58,457 nt of DNA from Thiorhodococcus sp. (GTDB taxonomy: Bacteria; Pseudomonadota; Gammaproteobacteria; Chromatiales; Chromatiaceae), in the NCBI GenBank assembly GCA_029257385.1, contig JARIBS010000002.1, positions 1 through 58,457 of the forward strand, written 5' to 3'. Each line of letters opens with the position of its first letter. Position 1 is the stretch's first letter. Positions 46,682 to 55,016 of the stretch are shown piece by piece. The notes under the pieces are model-generated. The model was not told the origin of the DNA, did not search any database, and saw nothing but the letters and a program-made list of their open reading frames with translations. A program made the translations under genes and the position numbers.

Positions 46682-47974
46682 ATGAAGGTTTTGATCATTG
46701 GCGGCGGTGGACGCGAGCACGCGCTCGCCTGGAAGGCCGCGCAATCGCCCCTGGCCGAACAGGTCTTTGTCGCCCCCGGCAATGGCGGCACCGCGCTGGA
46801 GCACGGACTCGAAAACGTCCCCATCGCCGCCGACGACATCGCCGCGCTGCTCGAGTTCGCGACCCGCGAACGTATCGGTCTGACCATCGTCGGACCCGAG
46901 GTGCCGCTGGTGGCGGGTCTGGTCGATGCCTTCGCCGCCGCTGGCCTGCCCTGTTTCGGCCCCAGTCAGGCGGTCGCCCAGCTCGAAGGCTCCAAGGCGT
47001 TCAGCAAGGACTTCCTCGCCCGTCACGGCATCCCGACCGCCGCCTATGGCGTCTTCACCGAGCGCGAGCCAGCCATCGCCTATCTCAGACAGATCGGCGC
47101 CCCGATCGTCGTCAAGGCCGACGGGCTGGCCGCCGGAAAGGGCGTCATCCTAGCCCAAGACCTGGCAAGCGCCGAGCAGGCGGTCGACGAGATGCTCGGC
47201 GCCGGGCGCTTCGGCAGCGCCGGCGCGCGGGTCGTGATCGAGGAGTTCCTGACCGGCGAGGAGGCAAGCTTCATCGCCATGGTCGATGGGCGCAACATCC
47301 TGCCAATGGCTTCCTCACAGGATCACAAAGCCCGCGACGACGGCGATCGCGGACCCAATACCGGCGGCATGGGCGCCTACTCACCAGCGCCCGTGGTGAC
47401 TGCCGAGATTCATGCACGCATCATGCGCGAGGTCATGGAACCCACGGTAGCGGGGTTGGCAAACGAAGGACTGCCGTACCTGGGTTTTCTCTACGCCGGC
47501 ATCATGATCGCCCCCGACGGCACGCCCAAGGTGCTGGAGTTCAACTGCCGCATGGGCGATCCGGAGGCCCAGCCGCTGCTGATGCGTCTCCAGTCGGATC
47601 TGGTCGAACTCTGTCTGGCCGCGCTTGCCGGGCGGCTCGACACGGTGACGGCCAACTGGGACCCGCGCCCGGCGCTGGGCGTGGTGATGGCCGCAGGCGG
47701 CTATCCCGATGCCTATGCAGTCGGCGAGCGTATCCAAGGGCTTGATCGCGTACCGGCGAGCGAGGCGAAGGTCTTTCATGCGGGCACGCGCATGCAGGAT
47801 GGGGATGTCGTCACGAGTGGCGGGCGCGTGCTTTGTGTCACAGCACTCGGACAGGACATCTCATCGGCGCATACACTTGCGTATCGGGCTGTTGATCGAA
47901 TCCACTGGGAGCGCTGCTACTGCCGCCGCGACATCGGCCATCGCGCCATCGCACGGCAACGCCGGACACCCTGA
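46682..47974 (+). CDS. purD: phosphoribosylamine-glycine ligase
   Basis: This ATP-grasp enzyme of purine synthesis has 430 residues. It begins MKVLIIGGGGREHALAWK and has VGPEVPLVAGLVD, IVVKADGLAAGKGV and DHKARDDGDRGPNTGGMGAYSPAP. The C-terminus has RRDIGHRAIARQR. ATG 46682 is preferred over 46670 because GGAGA sits just upstream and the Rossmann strand starts there. The open response-regulator frame upstream of 48051 overlaps this gene, but that part is not coding. Confidence 0.95.
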   Translation: MKVLIIGGGGREHALAWKAAQSPLAEQVFVAPGNGGTALEHGLENVPIAADDIAALLEFATRERIGLTIVGPEVPLVAGLVDAFAAAGLPCFGPSQAVAQLEGSKAFSKDFLARHGIPTAAYGVFTEREPAIAYLRQIGAPIVVKADGLAAGKGVILAQDLASAEQAVDEMLGAGRFGSAGARVVIEEFLTGEEASFIAMVDGRNILPMASSQDHKARDDGDRGPNTGGMGAYSPAPVVTAEIHARIMREVMEPTVAGLANEGLPYLGFLYAGIMIAPDGTPKVLEFNCRMGDPEAQPLLMRLQSDLVELCLAALAGRLDTVTANWDPRPALGVVMAAGGYPDAYAVGERIQGLDRVPASEAKVFHAGTRMQDGDVVTSGGRVLCVTALGQDISSAHTLAYRAVDRIHWERCYCRRDIGHRAIARQRRTP

Positions 47975-48050
47975 CCGTTCGGCGCGCTTGCCTCGACAGT
48001 CCGTGGGACACCCCGACCAGTCGACCACAAGCGTATGGAACACATCCAAG

Positions 48051-49670
48051 ATGGCGGACGATTTTCAGACCAAATCTTTTCTGATTATTGATGATTTTGC
48101 CGATATGCGCTCGGCGATCAAAAACTTGCTGCGCTCGCTTGGCGCCAACCACCTCGATCAGGCGCGAGACGGACAGGACGCCATCAAACAGTTGTCGAGC
48201 AAGTCTTTTGACGTCGTGCTGTGCGACTACAATCTCGGACCGGGCAAGGATGGTCAACAGGTCCTTGAAGAGGCGCGCCATCGACAGCTGATCGGGCTCG
48301 ATACCATCTTCGTCATGATCACCGCCGAGAATGCTCGCGAAATGGTCATGAGCGCCATCGAATACGCCCCCGACAGCTATCTGGCCAAACCCTTCACCAA
48401 AGAACTGCTCAAGACTCGTCTGATCAAGCTCTTCGCGCTCAAGACCAATCTCTCGGGCGTGAACAAGGCGCTGCGGGTAGAGGATTATGGCGCGGCCCTC
48501 CAAGAGCTCGACCGGCTCATCTCGGCCAAGCCCAAGAACCTCTCGGAGCTGATCAAGCACAAGACCGAGATCCTGCTCACGGCCAAGCGCTACGACGAGG
48601 CCAAACAGATCATTGAGGAAATTCTGGCCGTGCGCGAACAGCATTGGGCACGACTGGAGCTCGGTAAGATCCTGTTCTGCCAAAAACAGTATGCGCCGGC
48701 CCAAGAGGTCTTCGAGCACCTGATCGCGCTCGATACGAACATGGTGGCCGCACGTGATTGGCTGGCCAAGACACAAGCGGCCCTTCAGCGATTTCCAGAG
48801 GCTGAGAACACGCTGCGCGAGGCCGCTAAACTCTCGCCGCGCGGTCTGACGCGCCAACGCTTACTCGGCGAGTTGGCACTGAACAATGGCCACCACGAGG
48901 AGGCCGAGCAAGCCTTCGGGCGCGCCGTCGTACTCGCCAAGCACTCGGTGCTGAACCATCCATCGCTGTTTGCCGGGTTGGCCAAGTCGAAGTCGGCCAA
49001 CGGCGGGCATGCCGATGCGTTGCGGGTCGTCAATGAGATGAGCAGAATCTTCGCTGATGAACCGGAAACCGGACTCTATGCTGCGACGACGACGGCGATC
49101 GTCAAACAGCATCAGAGTGATGTGGCTGGCGCGACGCGGGCGCTCCAAGAGGCCGAGCAGAGCTTGCTAGAAATCACCGAGACCAGCCGCTCGCCCAGCC
49201 TGCTGCTGGAGATGGCGAAAACCTATGGCCAGCTTGGGGAGCGGGAAAAAGCCACTGAAATCATGCGCCAGGCAATCGCCAACAACCATGACGAGGAAGA
49301 GAGCCTCGCCGAGATCGTGCAGGTCTGTCAGGCGACCAAACTCGATTTCGATGCCAAATCGGCTATTCAAGAGATCCAGAAATCCGTCGTCAAAACCAAT
49401 AACGAAGGCGTGCGTCTGATCAAGGCCGGACAGTTTGACGCGGCGATTAGTCTGTTCAGCGGCGCGGCGCGCGACATGGCCAACAATAAGACGGTCAATC
49501 TCAATGCGGCCAAGGCGATCGTCATGAAAATGGAAAAACTGGGCGCAACGACACAAGACATCACTGCAGTACGCCATTATATCGAGCGGATCCAACGACT
49601 CGCTCCGCATGATTGGCGTCTGAACGACGTCATCAGCCGTCTGCGCCGAATCGCATCCGAGGCATCTTGA
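48051..49670 (+). CDS. response regulator with C-terminal TPR-like repeats
   Basis: This 539-residue protein has a receiver domain (about 1-125) with acidic pair D14/D15, phospho-acceptor D59 in VVLCDYNL, T91 and K113 in YLAKPF. A long helical-repeat region of TPR type follows (LTAKRYDEAKQIIEEIL, AEEAFGRAVVLAK-like units and IKAGQFDAAISLFSGAARDM). There is no DNA-binding or enzyme output domain, so output is probably protein-protein. ATG 48051 is chosen as the receiver begins there. A histidine kinase lies 20 bp downstream. Confidence 0.9.
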   Translation: MADDFQTKSFLIIDDFADMRSAIKNLLRSLGANHLDQARDGQDAIKQLSSKSFDVVLCDYNLGPGKDGQQVLEEARHRQLIGLDTIFVMITAENAREMVMSAIEYAPDSYLAKPFTKELLKTRLIKLFALKTNLSGVNKALRVEDYGAALQELDRLISAKPKNLSELIKHKTEILLTAKRYDEAKQIIEEILAVREQHWARLELGKILFCQKQYAPAQEVFEHLIALDTNMVAARDWLAKTQAALQRFPEAENTLREAAKLSPRGLTRQRLLGELALNNGHHEEAEQAFGRAVVLAKHSVLNHPSLFAGLAKSKSANGGHADALRVVNEMSRIFADEPETGLYAATTTAIVKQHQSDVAGATRALQEAEQSLLEITETSRSPSLLLEMAKTYGQLGEREKATEIMRQAIANNHDEEESLAEIVQVCQATKLDFDAKSAIQEIQKSVVKTNNEGVRLIKAGQFDAAISLFSGAARDMANNKTVNLNAAKAIVMKMEKLGATTQDITAVRHYIERIQRLAPHDWRLNDVISRLRRIASEAS

Positions 49671-49690
49671 GACGATGAGGGCACGACAGC

Positions 49691-50365
49691 ATGGACTTCT
49701 CCGACATCCTCGCCTCATCCATCCACGACATCAAAAATTCGCTTGGATCGATCCTCAACAGCCTTGATGAGCTGATCGTCAATCCCGAAAACCATATCGC
49801 CGATCTTCATCAAGCGAGCCTGCTCCAGCACCAGGCACAGCGCGCCAACAGCAATCTCATTCAACTCCTGACCCTCTACCGCTTGGGCAACCAGCAGTTG
49901 GCGGTGCGTATCGCCGAGCACAATCTGGAGGACTTTCTTGACGAGGCAATCGCCAACAACCTCGCCATCTGTGAGGCCATGGACATCCGATTGAGTCACG
50001 TTTGCGATCCCGCGCTGATGGGGTATTTCGACGCCGACCTCATTCGCAGTCTACTCGACAGCACCATCGGCAACGCCCATCGCTACGCCAGGGGCGAAAT
50101 CCGTCTCTCCGCTGACGAGGAAGAGGGCTATCTGGTCATACGTGTCGAGGATGACGGGGCGGGCTTCCCTGACTCACTGTCTGGAATGCTGGAGAAGATG
50201 ACCGCCCAACCGTTGGACGCGCAGAGTAGCGGACGGACACGGCTCGGACTCTATTTTGCCACCTGTATCGCTGAACTCCACGAGAATGCCGACAAACGGG
50301 GACGCATTCGCTTGAAAAACGGTCACTCCCTGCCCGGTGGCTGTTTCGAGCTCTGGCTGCCCTGA
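49691..50365 (+). CDS. soluble histidine kinase
   Basis: This 224-residue cytosolic kinase has no sensor or membrane segment. The likely phospho-accepting histidine is H12 in SSIHDIKNSLGS, followed by a dimerisation helix pair. The ATP-binding domain has N-box LLDSTIGNAHRYA, G1 box IRVEDDGAGFP and G2 box TRLGLYFATCIAELH. It is probably the cognate kinase of the receiver-TPR protein encoded just upstream. Input must come from a partner protein, perhaps through the TPR region (inference). Confidence 0.87.
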   Translation: MDFSDILASSIHDIKNSLGSILNSLDELIVNPENHIADLHQASLLQHQAQRANSNLIQLLTLYRLGNQQLAVRIAEHNLEDFLDEAIANNLAICEAMDIRLSHVCDPALMGYFDADLIRSLLDSTIGNAHRYARGEIRLSADEEEGYLVIRVEDDGAGFPDSLSGMLEKMTAQPLDAQSSGRTRLGLYFATCIAELHENADKRGRIRLKNGHSLPGGCFELWLP

Positions 50366-50496
50366 TCGCGTCAGTGTCAGTTGTCAGTAGAAGGCAGGCA
50401 CGGCAATGAGGCAGCCGCCGCTTCATGCCGGAGCGTGTCATCGCCTTGGTGGCTAAACTCACCCTCGGGGTTTGATCGGGTTGGTTTACCATGGCT

Positions 50497-50530
50497 CTCG
50501 CGCTGTCGCGCTGTCGCGCTGTCGCGCGAG
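50497..50530. repeat. 8-bp tandem repeat (CGCTGTCG x3) in an inverted frame
   Basis: Three exact copies of CGCTGTCG (50501-50524) are bounded by CTCG on the left and CGCGAG on the right. This makes an overall near-palindrome 39 bp before the satP start. Copy number of this repeat could vary by slippage and change promoter spacing, which is inference. Confidence 0.75.
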
Positions 50531-50568
50531 TTCTTCTTAATTCTTAAATAACGCTTGGGCGAGATATT

Positions 50569-51135
50569 ATGACAGAACAAAAAACCGGCAACCCAGCCGT
50601 GGTCGGGCTGGCGGGCTTTGGTCTCACCACACTGGTGCTGCAGTTCCATAACGTGGGCTGGATGTCGAGCATCGGCCCGGTCGTCTGGCTCGGGCTGATC
50701 TTCGGCGGCTTAGCGCAGCTCATCGCCGGGATTCAGGAACAGAAGACCGGCAACAACTTCGGCTATTGCGCATTCACATCCTACGGTGCCTTCTGGATCG
50801 CGCTGGCGCTGATGCTGATCGCCAACAAATACGAACTCTACAAGGCCAGCACCACCGATGTCGGCTGGTTCCTGGTCGCTTGGACCCTGTTCACCGCAAT
50901 CCTCTGGGTCGGCGCGCTGCGCATCCACGGCGCGATGGCACTGACGTTCAGCCTGCTGCTGGCGGGCTTCATTCTGCTGGATCTGGCGCATTTCGGTTAT
51001 CCCGGCATGACGGTCGTCGCCGGCTATGTTCTGATGGCCTGTGCACTGACCGCCTGGTACATGATGGCCCGCATTATTCTCAACGACCTGTATGGTCGTG
51101 AACTCCTGCCAGCCGGCAAGCCCTGGGTGAGCTGA
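50569..51135 (+). CDS. satP: acetate/succinate permease (GPR1/FUN34/YaaH family)
   Basis: This six-helix membrane transporter for acetate and related small acids has 188 residues. The signature NPAVVGLAGFGLTT is near the N-terminus, and FGGLAQLIAGIQEQKTGNNFGYCAFTSYGAFW contains the family constriction region. It is followed 45 bp later by a Cache-domain protein gene. In phototrophic sulfur bacteria acetate is a common carbon source, which would fit. A tandem repeat and AT-rich segment precede the gene. Confidence 0.92.
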   Translation: MTEQKTGNPAVVGLAGFGLTTLVLQFHNVGWMSSIGPVVWLGLIFGGLAQLIAGIQEQKTGNNFGYCAFTSYGAFWIALALMLIANKYELYKASTTDVGWFLVAWTLFTAILWVGALRIHGAMALTFSLLLAGFILLDLAHFGYPGMTVVAGYVLMACALTAWYMMARIILNDLYGRELLPAGKPWVS

Positions 51136-51180
51136 GGGCGTCCCGACGCAACAACAATTCCGATTCAAGAGGACTCGACA

Positions 51181-51735
51181 ATGCGAAAGATGACCTTTGC
51201 CCTAGCCGGTCTGATGCTGACGCTGGGCGCTTCATCCACCCTGACCCTTGCTGCTGATCCCGCCAACGCCACCGCCGAGGAAGTCGTGCGAAAAGTGCGC
51301 GAAGCGGTGCAATATCTCAACGCCAAGGGTCTTGCGGGTTTCTCGGATTTCAACAACAACAAGGACGCCCGCTGGGTCTGGAAGGACAGCTATGTGTTCG
51401 TCTACAGCTGTCGGCAAGATGCGATGATCGCCCATCCGCTGCGCCCGGATCTGGTCGGCAGACCCATCCTGCAGATGCGCGACGACAAGGACCATCCGCT
51501 GTTTCAGGATCTGTGCAAGGCGGGAGCCAACAAGAACGGCGGCTGGGTCGAATACTGGTGGCCGAAGCCGGGCGAAGTGCGCGCCTCGCGCAAGATCTCT
51601 TACGCCCACAGCGCGGCGGTCTCGTTCAAATCGGATATCCAGGTCGGCGCCGGCATCTACGATGACCAACTGACCCCAGAAGATCTGAGCCAGATCATCA
51701 AGGACTCGAACAAGTCCCACAGGGCTGTGCCCTGA
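51181..51735 (+). CDS. periplasmic single-Cache-domain protein
   Basis: This 184-residue exported protein has a signal peptide of about 24 residues (MRKMTFALAGLMLTLGASSTLTLAA). A helix, then a PAS-like Cache fold follow, with DSYVFVYSCRQDAMIAHPLRPDLVGRPILQMRD and GGWVEYWWPKPGEVRASRKISYA, as in sCache_2 sensors. There is no transducer domain, so it may be a free ligand-binding protein that feeds a receptor. Its position after satP suggests a carboxylate ligand, and this is speculative. A hairpin follows the stop. Confidence 0.8.
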   Translation: MRKMTFALAGLMLTLGASSTLTLAADPANATAEEVVRKVREAVQYLNAKGLAGFSDFNNNKDARWVWKDSYVFVYSCRQDAMIAHPLRPDLVGRPILQMRDDKDHPLFQDLCKAGANKNGGWVEYWWPKPGEVRASRKISYAHSAAVSFKSDIQVGAGIYDDQLTPEDLSQIIKDSNKSHRAVP

Positions 51736-51763
51736 TCCGCTCCCGAGCATTTTTTGATAACCT

Positions 51764-51792
51764 GGGACCGTCGATGTGCGATCGACGGTCCC
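51764..51792. terminator. 12-bp stem hairpin after the Cache gene
   Basis: The perfect arms GGGACCGTCGAT and ATCGACGGTCCC enclose a 5-base loop, 28 bp past the Cache gene stop. There is no T-run after it on the + strand, but a CATTTTTTG run lies before it. It is probably a terminator or processing hairpin. Confidence 0.6.
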
Positions 51793-51894
51793 GGTCGTTC
51801 GGGCGATGTCCCGCACCCTTCGAAACCGCTGTGGCGATCGACCAGCAAGGATGAACGAACTCGAAAAACGGCGTCGGCGGCCGTTGAACCTCAC

Positions 51895-53721
51895 ATGATG
51901 CACAGCTCCCGCACCCCATCTCCCCGCAAGACGCGCTGTCGCGCCGCAACGCTCGCCGCTCTGTGCTGCGTGCTTCTGGCGGTGCTCACCAATCCGTTAC
52001 AGGCTGAGACCGAGCTGCGCCTGCTCATCGATGTCTCGGGCAGTATGCGCGAAAACGATCCGCGTAACCTGCGGGTTCCGGCGCTACGCCTGGTCAACGA
52101 GTTGCTGCCGGTCGGCTCAGAGGTCGGTGTCTGGCTGTTTGCCGAGCGCACCGAGGTGCTGGCCCCGCCCGGCACGGTCGACGATGCCTGGAAGCGCAAG
52201 ATACGCGCACGGCTCGGGCGCATTCACTCACGCGGTCTGCTCACCGACATCGAGCAGGCAATCCAGACGGCGACCGCAGACTGGGACGCACCCGCCACGG
52301 ATCAGGTGCAGCGGCATCTGGTGCTGCTGACCGATGGGTTGGTCGATGTTTCCAAAGACCCCGACGAGAGCGCGGCTTCGCGCGAGCGGATCGCCTCGCA
52401 ACAGCTTGCGCGGCTCCAGTCGCTCAGGGTCAAGGTCAATGTCATCGCACTCTCAGACGAGGTCGACAGTGCGCTGATGCATCTGCTGTCGACCCAAACC
52501 GGCGGCTGGCTGGAAACACCCCGGGACGCAGAAACGCTACAGCGCATCTTTCTGCACATGCTCGAGCAGACAGCGGCCCCGACGACGGTTCCGCTCACCG
52601 ACAATCGTTTCGAGATCGATGAGCAGGTCTCTGAGTTCACCCTGCTGGCGTTCCGCGCCGAGGGCGGTGAGACTCGGCTAATCGGGCCGGACGACCAGCG
52701 AATCTCGGTCGAACAACTGCCCAAGGATGCCGCTTGGCGCGCTGAGGGCGGTTACGACCTGGTTACTCTGACACGCCCAAAGCCGGGTGTCTGGCGACTC
52801 GAAGGCGTTGAGGACCCGGACAATCGTGTCGTGGTGGTGACCGATCTCGATATCGCCTCAGCGCCACTGACGAATGTACTGCGTGCCGGAGAAACACCTA
52901 CGCTCGAGGTCTGGCTGACCGATCATCAGCAACCCGTCATCCGCGAGGATCTGCTCGATCTGCTCACCGCCACGGCCACGCTCTCGGGCGCTGCCGAGAC
53001 GCCCCAAAAGACATCGGCCACCAGTACCGGCGCAGAGGACACTGCGCAGCCACTCATTGAGCAACCCCAAACGTTCGCGATGACGCTGGATGCCCAGAGC
53101 GGACGCTTTACCACGACATTGGACACCCAGGCTCTGGAACCCGGCATCTACACACTGCGACGCCTCATCAATGGCGGCACGTTTCAGCGCCAGCGCATCA
53201 CGCGCATCAAAATCGCGGGTCCACCAATCAGCGTCGTGTTTGATCAGCAATACCCGAGCGAGGCAGACCCAGCCGCCGCCATTAGGCTGACGCTCAAGAG
53301 CGAGCCAGACCTGATCGACCCGGCCAGCCTGCGCGGCTACTTCCTCGTGGAAGGCCCCGCAGGGTGGAATTCTGCCGTCGAAATCCCATCCTCGGTGCGT
53401 CTACCCATGGGGATCAGGATTCCCATCGAACGCCCCGGAGACTATCGCCTCAAGGGACGGCTTCTAGCCCGCACTCAATCAGACGAGTCCATCGAAATAC
53501 TGCCCGAACCGCGCGTCCTGACCTTCGACTTCGCCAGTTCCGACATGGATGAACCAGATGCGCGCGAGGAGACGACGCCAGACATCGCATGGTTGACGCT
53601 CAGCGGCTATGTGTTGGGGGGCAACGCCCTGCTCGGCGCCCTGCTGGGTCTGACCTGGTGGGGCTTGAAGCGGCCCAAATCGGCACCGAAAAAAGGCGGC
53701 AAGATGTGGGGGCGGCCATGA
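51895..53721 (+). CDS. VWA-domain exported membrane protein
   Basis: This protein of about 608 residues has a signal peptide (about 1-37) and a von Willebrand A domain with MIDAS DVSGS at about 46-50 and LVLLTDGLVDVS further on. Two beta-rich regions follow, then a C-terminal helix (WLTLSGYVLGGNALLGALLG) with a short basic tail. The layout resembles the TIGR03503-type VWA proteins (from memory, unverified). It is mostly periplasmic. ATG 51895 or 51898 is possible and neither has a clear ribosome site. It overlaps the next gene by four bases, implying partnership. Confidence 0.82.
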   Translation: MMHSSRTPSPRKTRCRAATLAALCCVLLAVLTNPLQAETELRLLIDVSGSMRENDPRNLRVPALRLVNELLPVGSEVGVWLFAERTEVLAPPGTVDDAWKRKIRARLGRIHSRGLLTDIEQAIQTATADWDAPATDQVQRHLVLLTDGLVDVSKDPDESAASRERIASQQLARLQSLRVKVNVIALSDEVDSALMHLLSTQTGGWLETPRDAETLQRIFLHMLEQTAAPTTVPLTDNRFEIDEQVSEFTLLAFRAEGGETRLIGPDDQRISVEQLPKDAAWRAEGGYDLVTLTRPKPGVWRLEGVEDPDNRVVVVTDLDIASAPLTNVLRAGETPTLEVWLTDHQQPVIREDLLDLLTATATLSGAAETPQKTSATSTGAEDTAQPLIEQPQTFAMTLDAQSGRFTTTLDTQALEPGIYTLRRLINGGTFQRQRITRIKIAGPPISVVFDQQYPSEADPAAAIRLTLKSEPDLIDPASLRGYFLVEGPAGWNSAVEIPSSVRLPMGIRIPIERPGDYRLKGRLLARTQSDESIEILPEPRVLTFDFASSDMDEPDAREETTPDIAWLTLSGYVLGGNALLGALLGLTWWGLKRPKSAPKKGGKMWGRP

Positions 53722-54557
53722 GCACACTGGAGCTTGGCGCCCTGATCCTCGCAGGCGAGTTCGCACTGATCGCTTGGGGTATTCTCTTTTTGATGCTGCG
53801 TCGCCGGCGCGAGCAGCAGCATGCCGACCATGCGCACGCCGACACCGTCATGCAGCATATCGAGACGCAGGAAGTCTCGCGGCGCGACGCCGTGGCGAGC
53901 CTGTTCGAGCAGACCTACCATTTAGCGGGCGAGGAGCTGACATCCAAGGTCGACGAGTACGTTGCACGCGAAAAGGCCTTCTACAACGCCATGCTGAGTC
54001 TCTATCTCAACCGCGACGGCGCCAAACTTCAACAGATCCCCGAGGAATTGGCCAAGGTCTTGGCGCCCTGGGCGAGCATCACTCCAAGCGGCATGATCCA
54101 CGCCAGCGAGGTAGGCGGGTTAGAGCAGGAAAAGACCCAGCTCGCAGCCGAACTCGAGAGCACCAATCAGACGCTCGAACAGTTGATGGACGAGTACATG
54201 GCGGCCTTTAAGCGCGACCAGCCCAAGCCGGATGAAGCCCCGCCCGCGCCCCCGTCGAGTCCAGAACCCAGCGCCGAGGAGGCGCAGCCCGTGGCGAGCC
54301 AAGAACTTGATGCAGGCGATTCCGACATCCAGTCGGAAGACGCTCCAACCCAAACGCCAGCTGCGCCCGATGAAGACGCCATCGACCAGGCCACACTCGA
54401 CGCCATGTTCGATTCTTTCGGCTCGGCGGCTGACGAAGCGCAGCCAGCGCCGTCATCCGACAATGACGCACCCAGTGCTGGCGAGACGGCGTCGCTCGCC
54501 CGTGAGGAACTTGATGGACTCGCCGATCTGTTCGGCGACCCCGACGAGAAAAAATAA
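53718..54557 (+). CDS. membrane-anchored coiled-coil protein with acidic tail
   Basis: This 279-residue protein has an N-terminal helix (LGALILAGEFALIAWGILFLMLRRRRE), so it is anchored with the bulk in the cytoplasm. A coiled-coil-prone part follows (about 35-165). A Pro/Ser/Asp/Glu-rich low-complexity tail then ends with the short acidic repeats IDQATLDAMFDSFG and REELDGLADLFGD. I recognise no family. The start is inside the VWA gene's stop (ATGA). It probably acts with the VWA protein, and the terminal acidic helices could be docking peptides (inference). Confidence 0.75.
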   Translation: MSTLELGALILAGEFALIAWGILFLMLRRRREQQHADHAHADTVMQHIETQEVSRRDAVASLFEQTYHLAGEELTSKVDEYVAREKAFYNAMLSLYLNRDGAKLQQIPEELAKVLAPWASITPSGMIHASEVGGLEQEKTQLAAELESTNQTLEQLMDEYMAAFKRDQPKPDEAPPAPPSSPEPSAEEAQPVASQELDAGDSDIQSEDAPTQTPAAPDEDAIDQATLDAMFDSFGSAADEAQPAPSSDNDAPSAGETASLAREELDGLADLFGDPDEKK

Positions 54558-54587
54558 GGTGAATTCCGAAAAACAGTCTTCCCGCAG

Positions 54588-54614
54588 GATGGGTAGAGCA
54601 GAGCGAAACCCATC
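54588..54614. repeat. REP-like palindrome copy 1
   Basis: The arms GATGGGT and ACCCATC surround AGAGCAGAGCGAA. The element lies 31 bp after the coiled-coil gene. The same scheme recurs at 54829, 55452, 55497 and 55706. Confidence 0.8.
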
Positions 54615-54764
54615 GAACCCCGCGCCCAGGTTGATGGCATCCCACTCCACACCTCTCCGCTTCACCGCGCGTAAGTCGTTGAGCTGTAAAAAATAGAGGT
54701 TTTCGGCCTCTGACGCAAAAGCGATGATTGACAGACTTATGTGGAATGGGATGGGTTGAAAGTC

Positions 54765-54814
54765 CGCAAAACGCAAAACGCCTCCAGTGGTGTGGAGGCG
54801 TTTTGCGTTTTGCG
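54765..54814. terminator. perfect 22-bp-stem hairpin
   Basis: The left arm (54765-54786) is built from two CGCAAAA units plus CGCCTCCA. The right arm (54793-54814) is its exact complement, and the loop is GTGGTG. It could terminate transcription from either side or form a cruciform. It is one of the longest perfect stems in the window. Confidence 0.8.
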
Positions 54815-54828
54815 TTGGAGCAGTGATT

Positions 54829-54896
54829 GATGGGTTTCACGGCCAGTCAGCATCCGTGCCAAAGATCGAGATCATCGCCTGGCCGTTCTACCCATC
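54829..54896. repeat. REP-like palindrome copy 2, long form
   Basis: The arms GATGGGTTTCACGGCCAG and CTGGCCGTTCTACCCATC are complementary except for the TTTCAC/GTTCTA centre, with about 32 bases between. This is the same GGGT...ACCC frame as the short copies but expanded by GGCCAG/CTGGCC, like a miniature inverted-repeat element. Confidence 0.75.
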
Positions 54897-54945
54897 CTAC
54901 CTTGCTTTAAGGATCAACCACTTACGAGCGTAAAAGCAGAGATGT

Positions 54946-55009
54946 GTGTAACGAGATGCGATTAGGCACGTCCCAACCGCGAAGCGGCGACTTGAATGAC
55001 TTGTTAGGT
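54946..55009 (-). other. attC-like integron recombination site (degenerate)
   Basis: Read on the minus strand, eight bases after the stop of the gene at 55017-55340, the sequence is ACCTAAC (matching RYYYAAC), then AAGTCATTCAAGTCGCC and the stem-loop CCGCTTCGCGG. This closely follows the left half of well-known cassette attC sites. The right half is poor, and the best R core is GTTACAC with one mismatch to GTTRRRY. It looks like a functional or decayed half attC. A covariance search is needed to be sure. Confidence 0.45.
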
Positions 55010-55016
55010 ATAGCCC

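Noticed and set aside
45803-47026. 407-codon open frame antisense to lpxA/purD
   Set aside because: It covers certain genes on the opposite strand and is a composition artefact.
47709-48050. N-terminal extension of the response regulator overlapping purD
   Set aside because: The receiver fold begins at ATG 48051, and the upstream 114 codons are the purD 3' region in another frame.
50501-50524. Possible CRISPR repeat
   Set aside because: Units are 8 bp with no spacers, so it is a simple tandem repeat.
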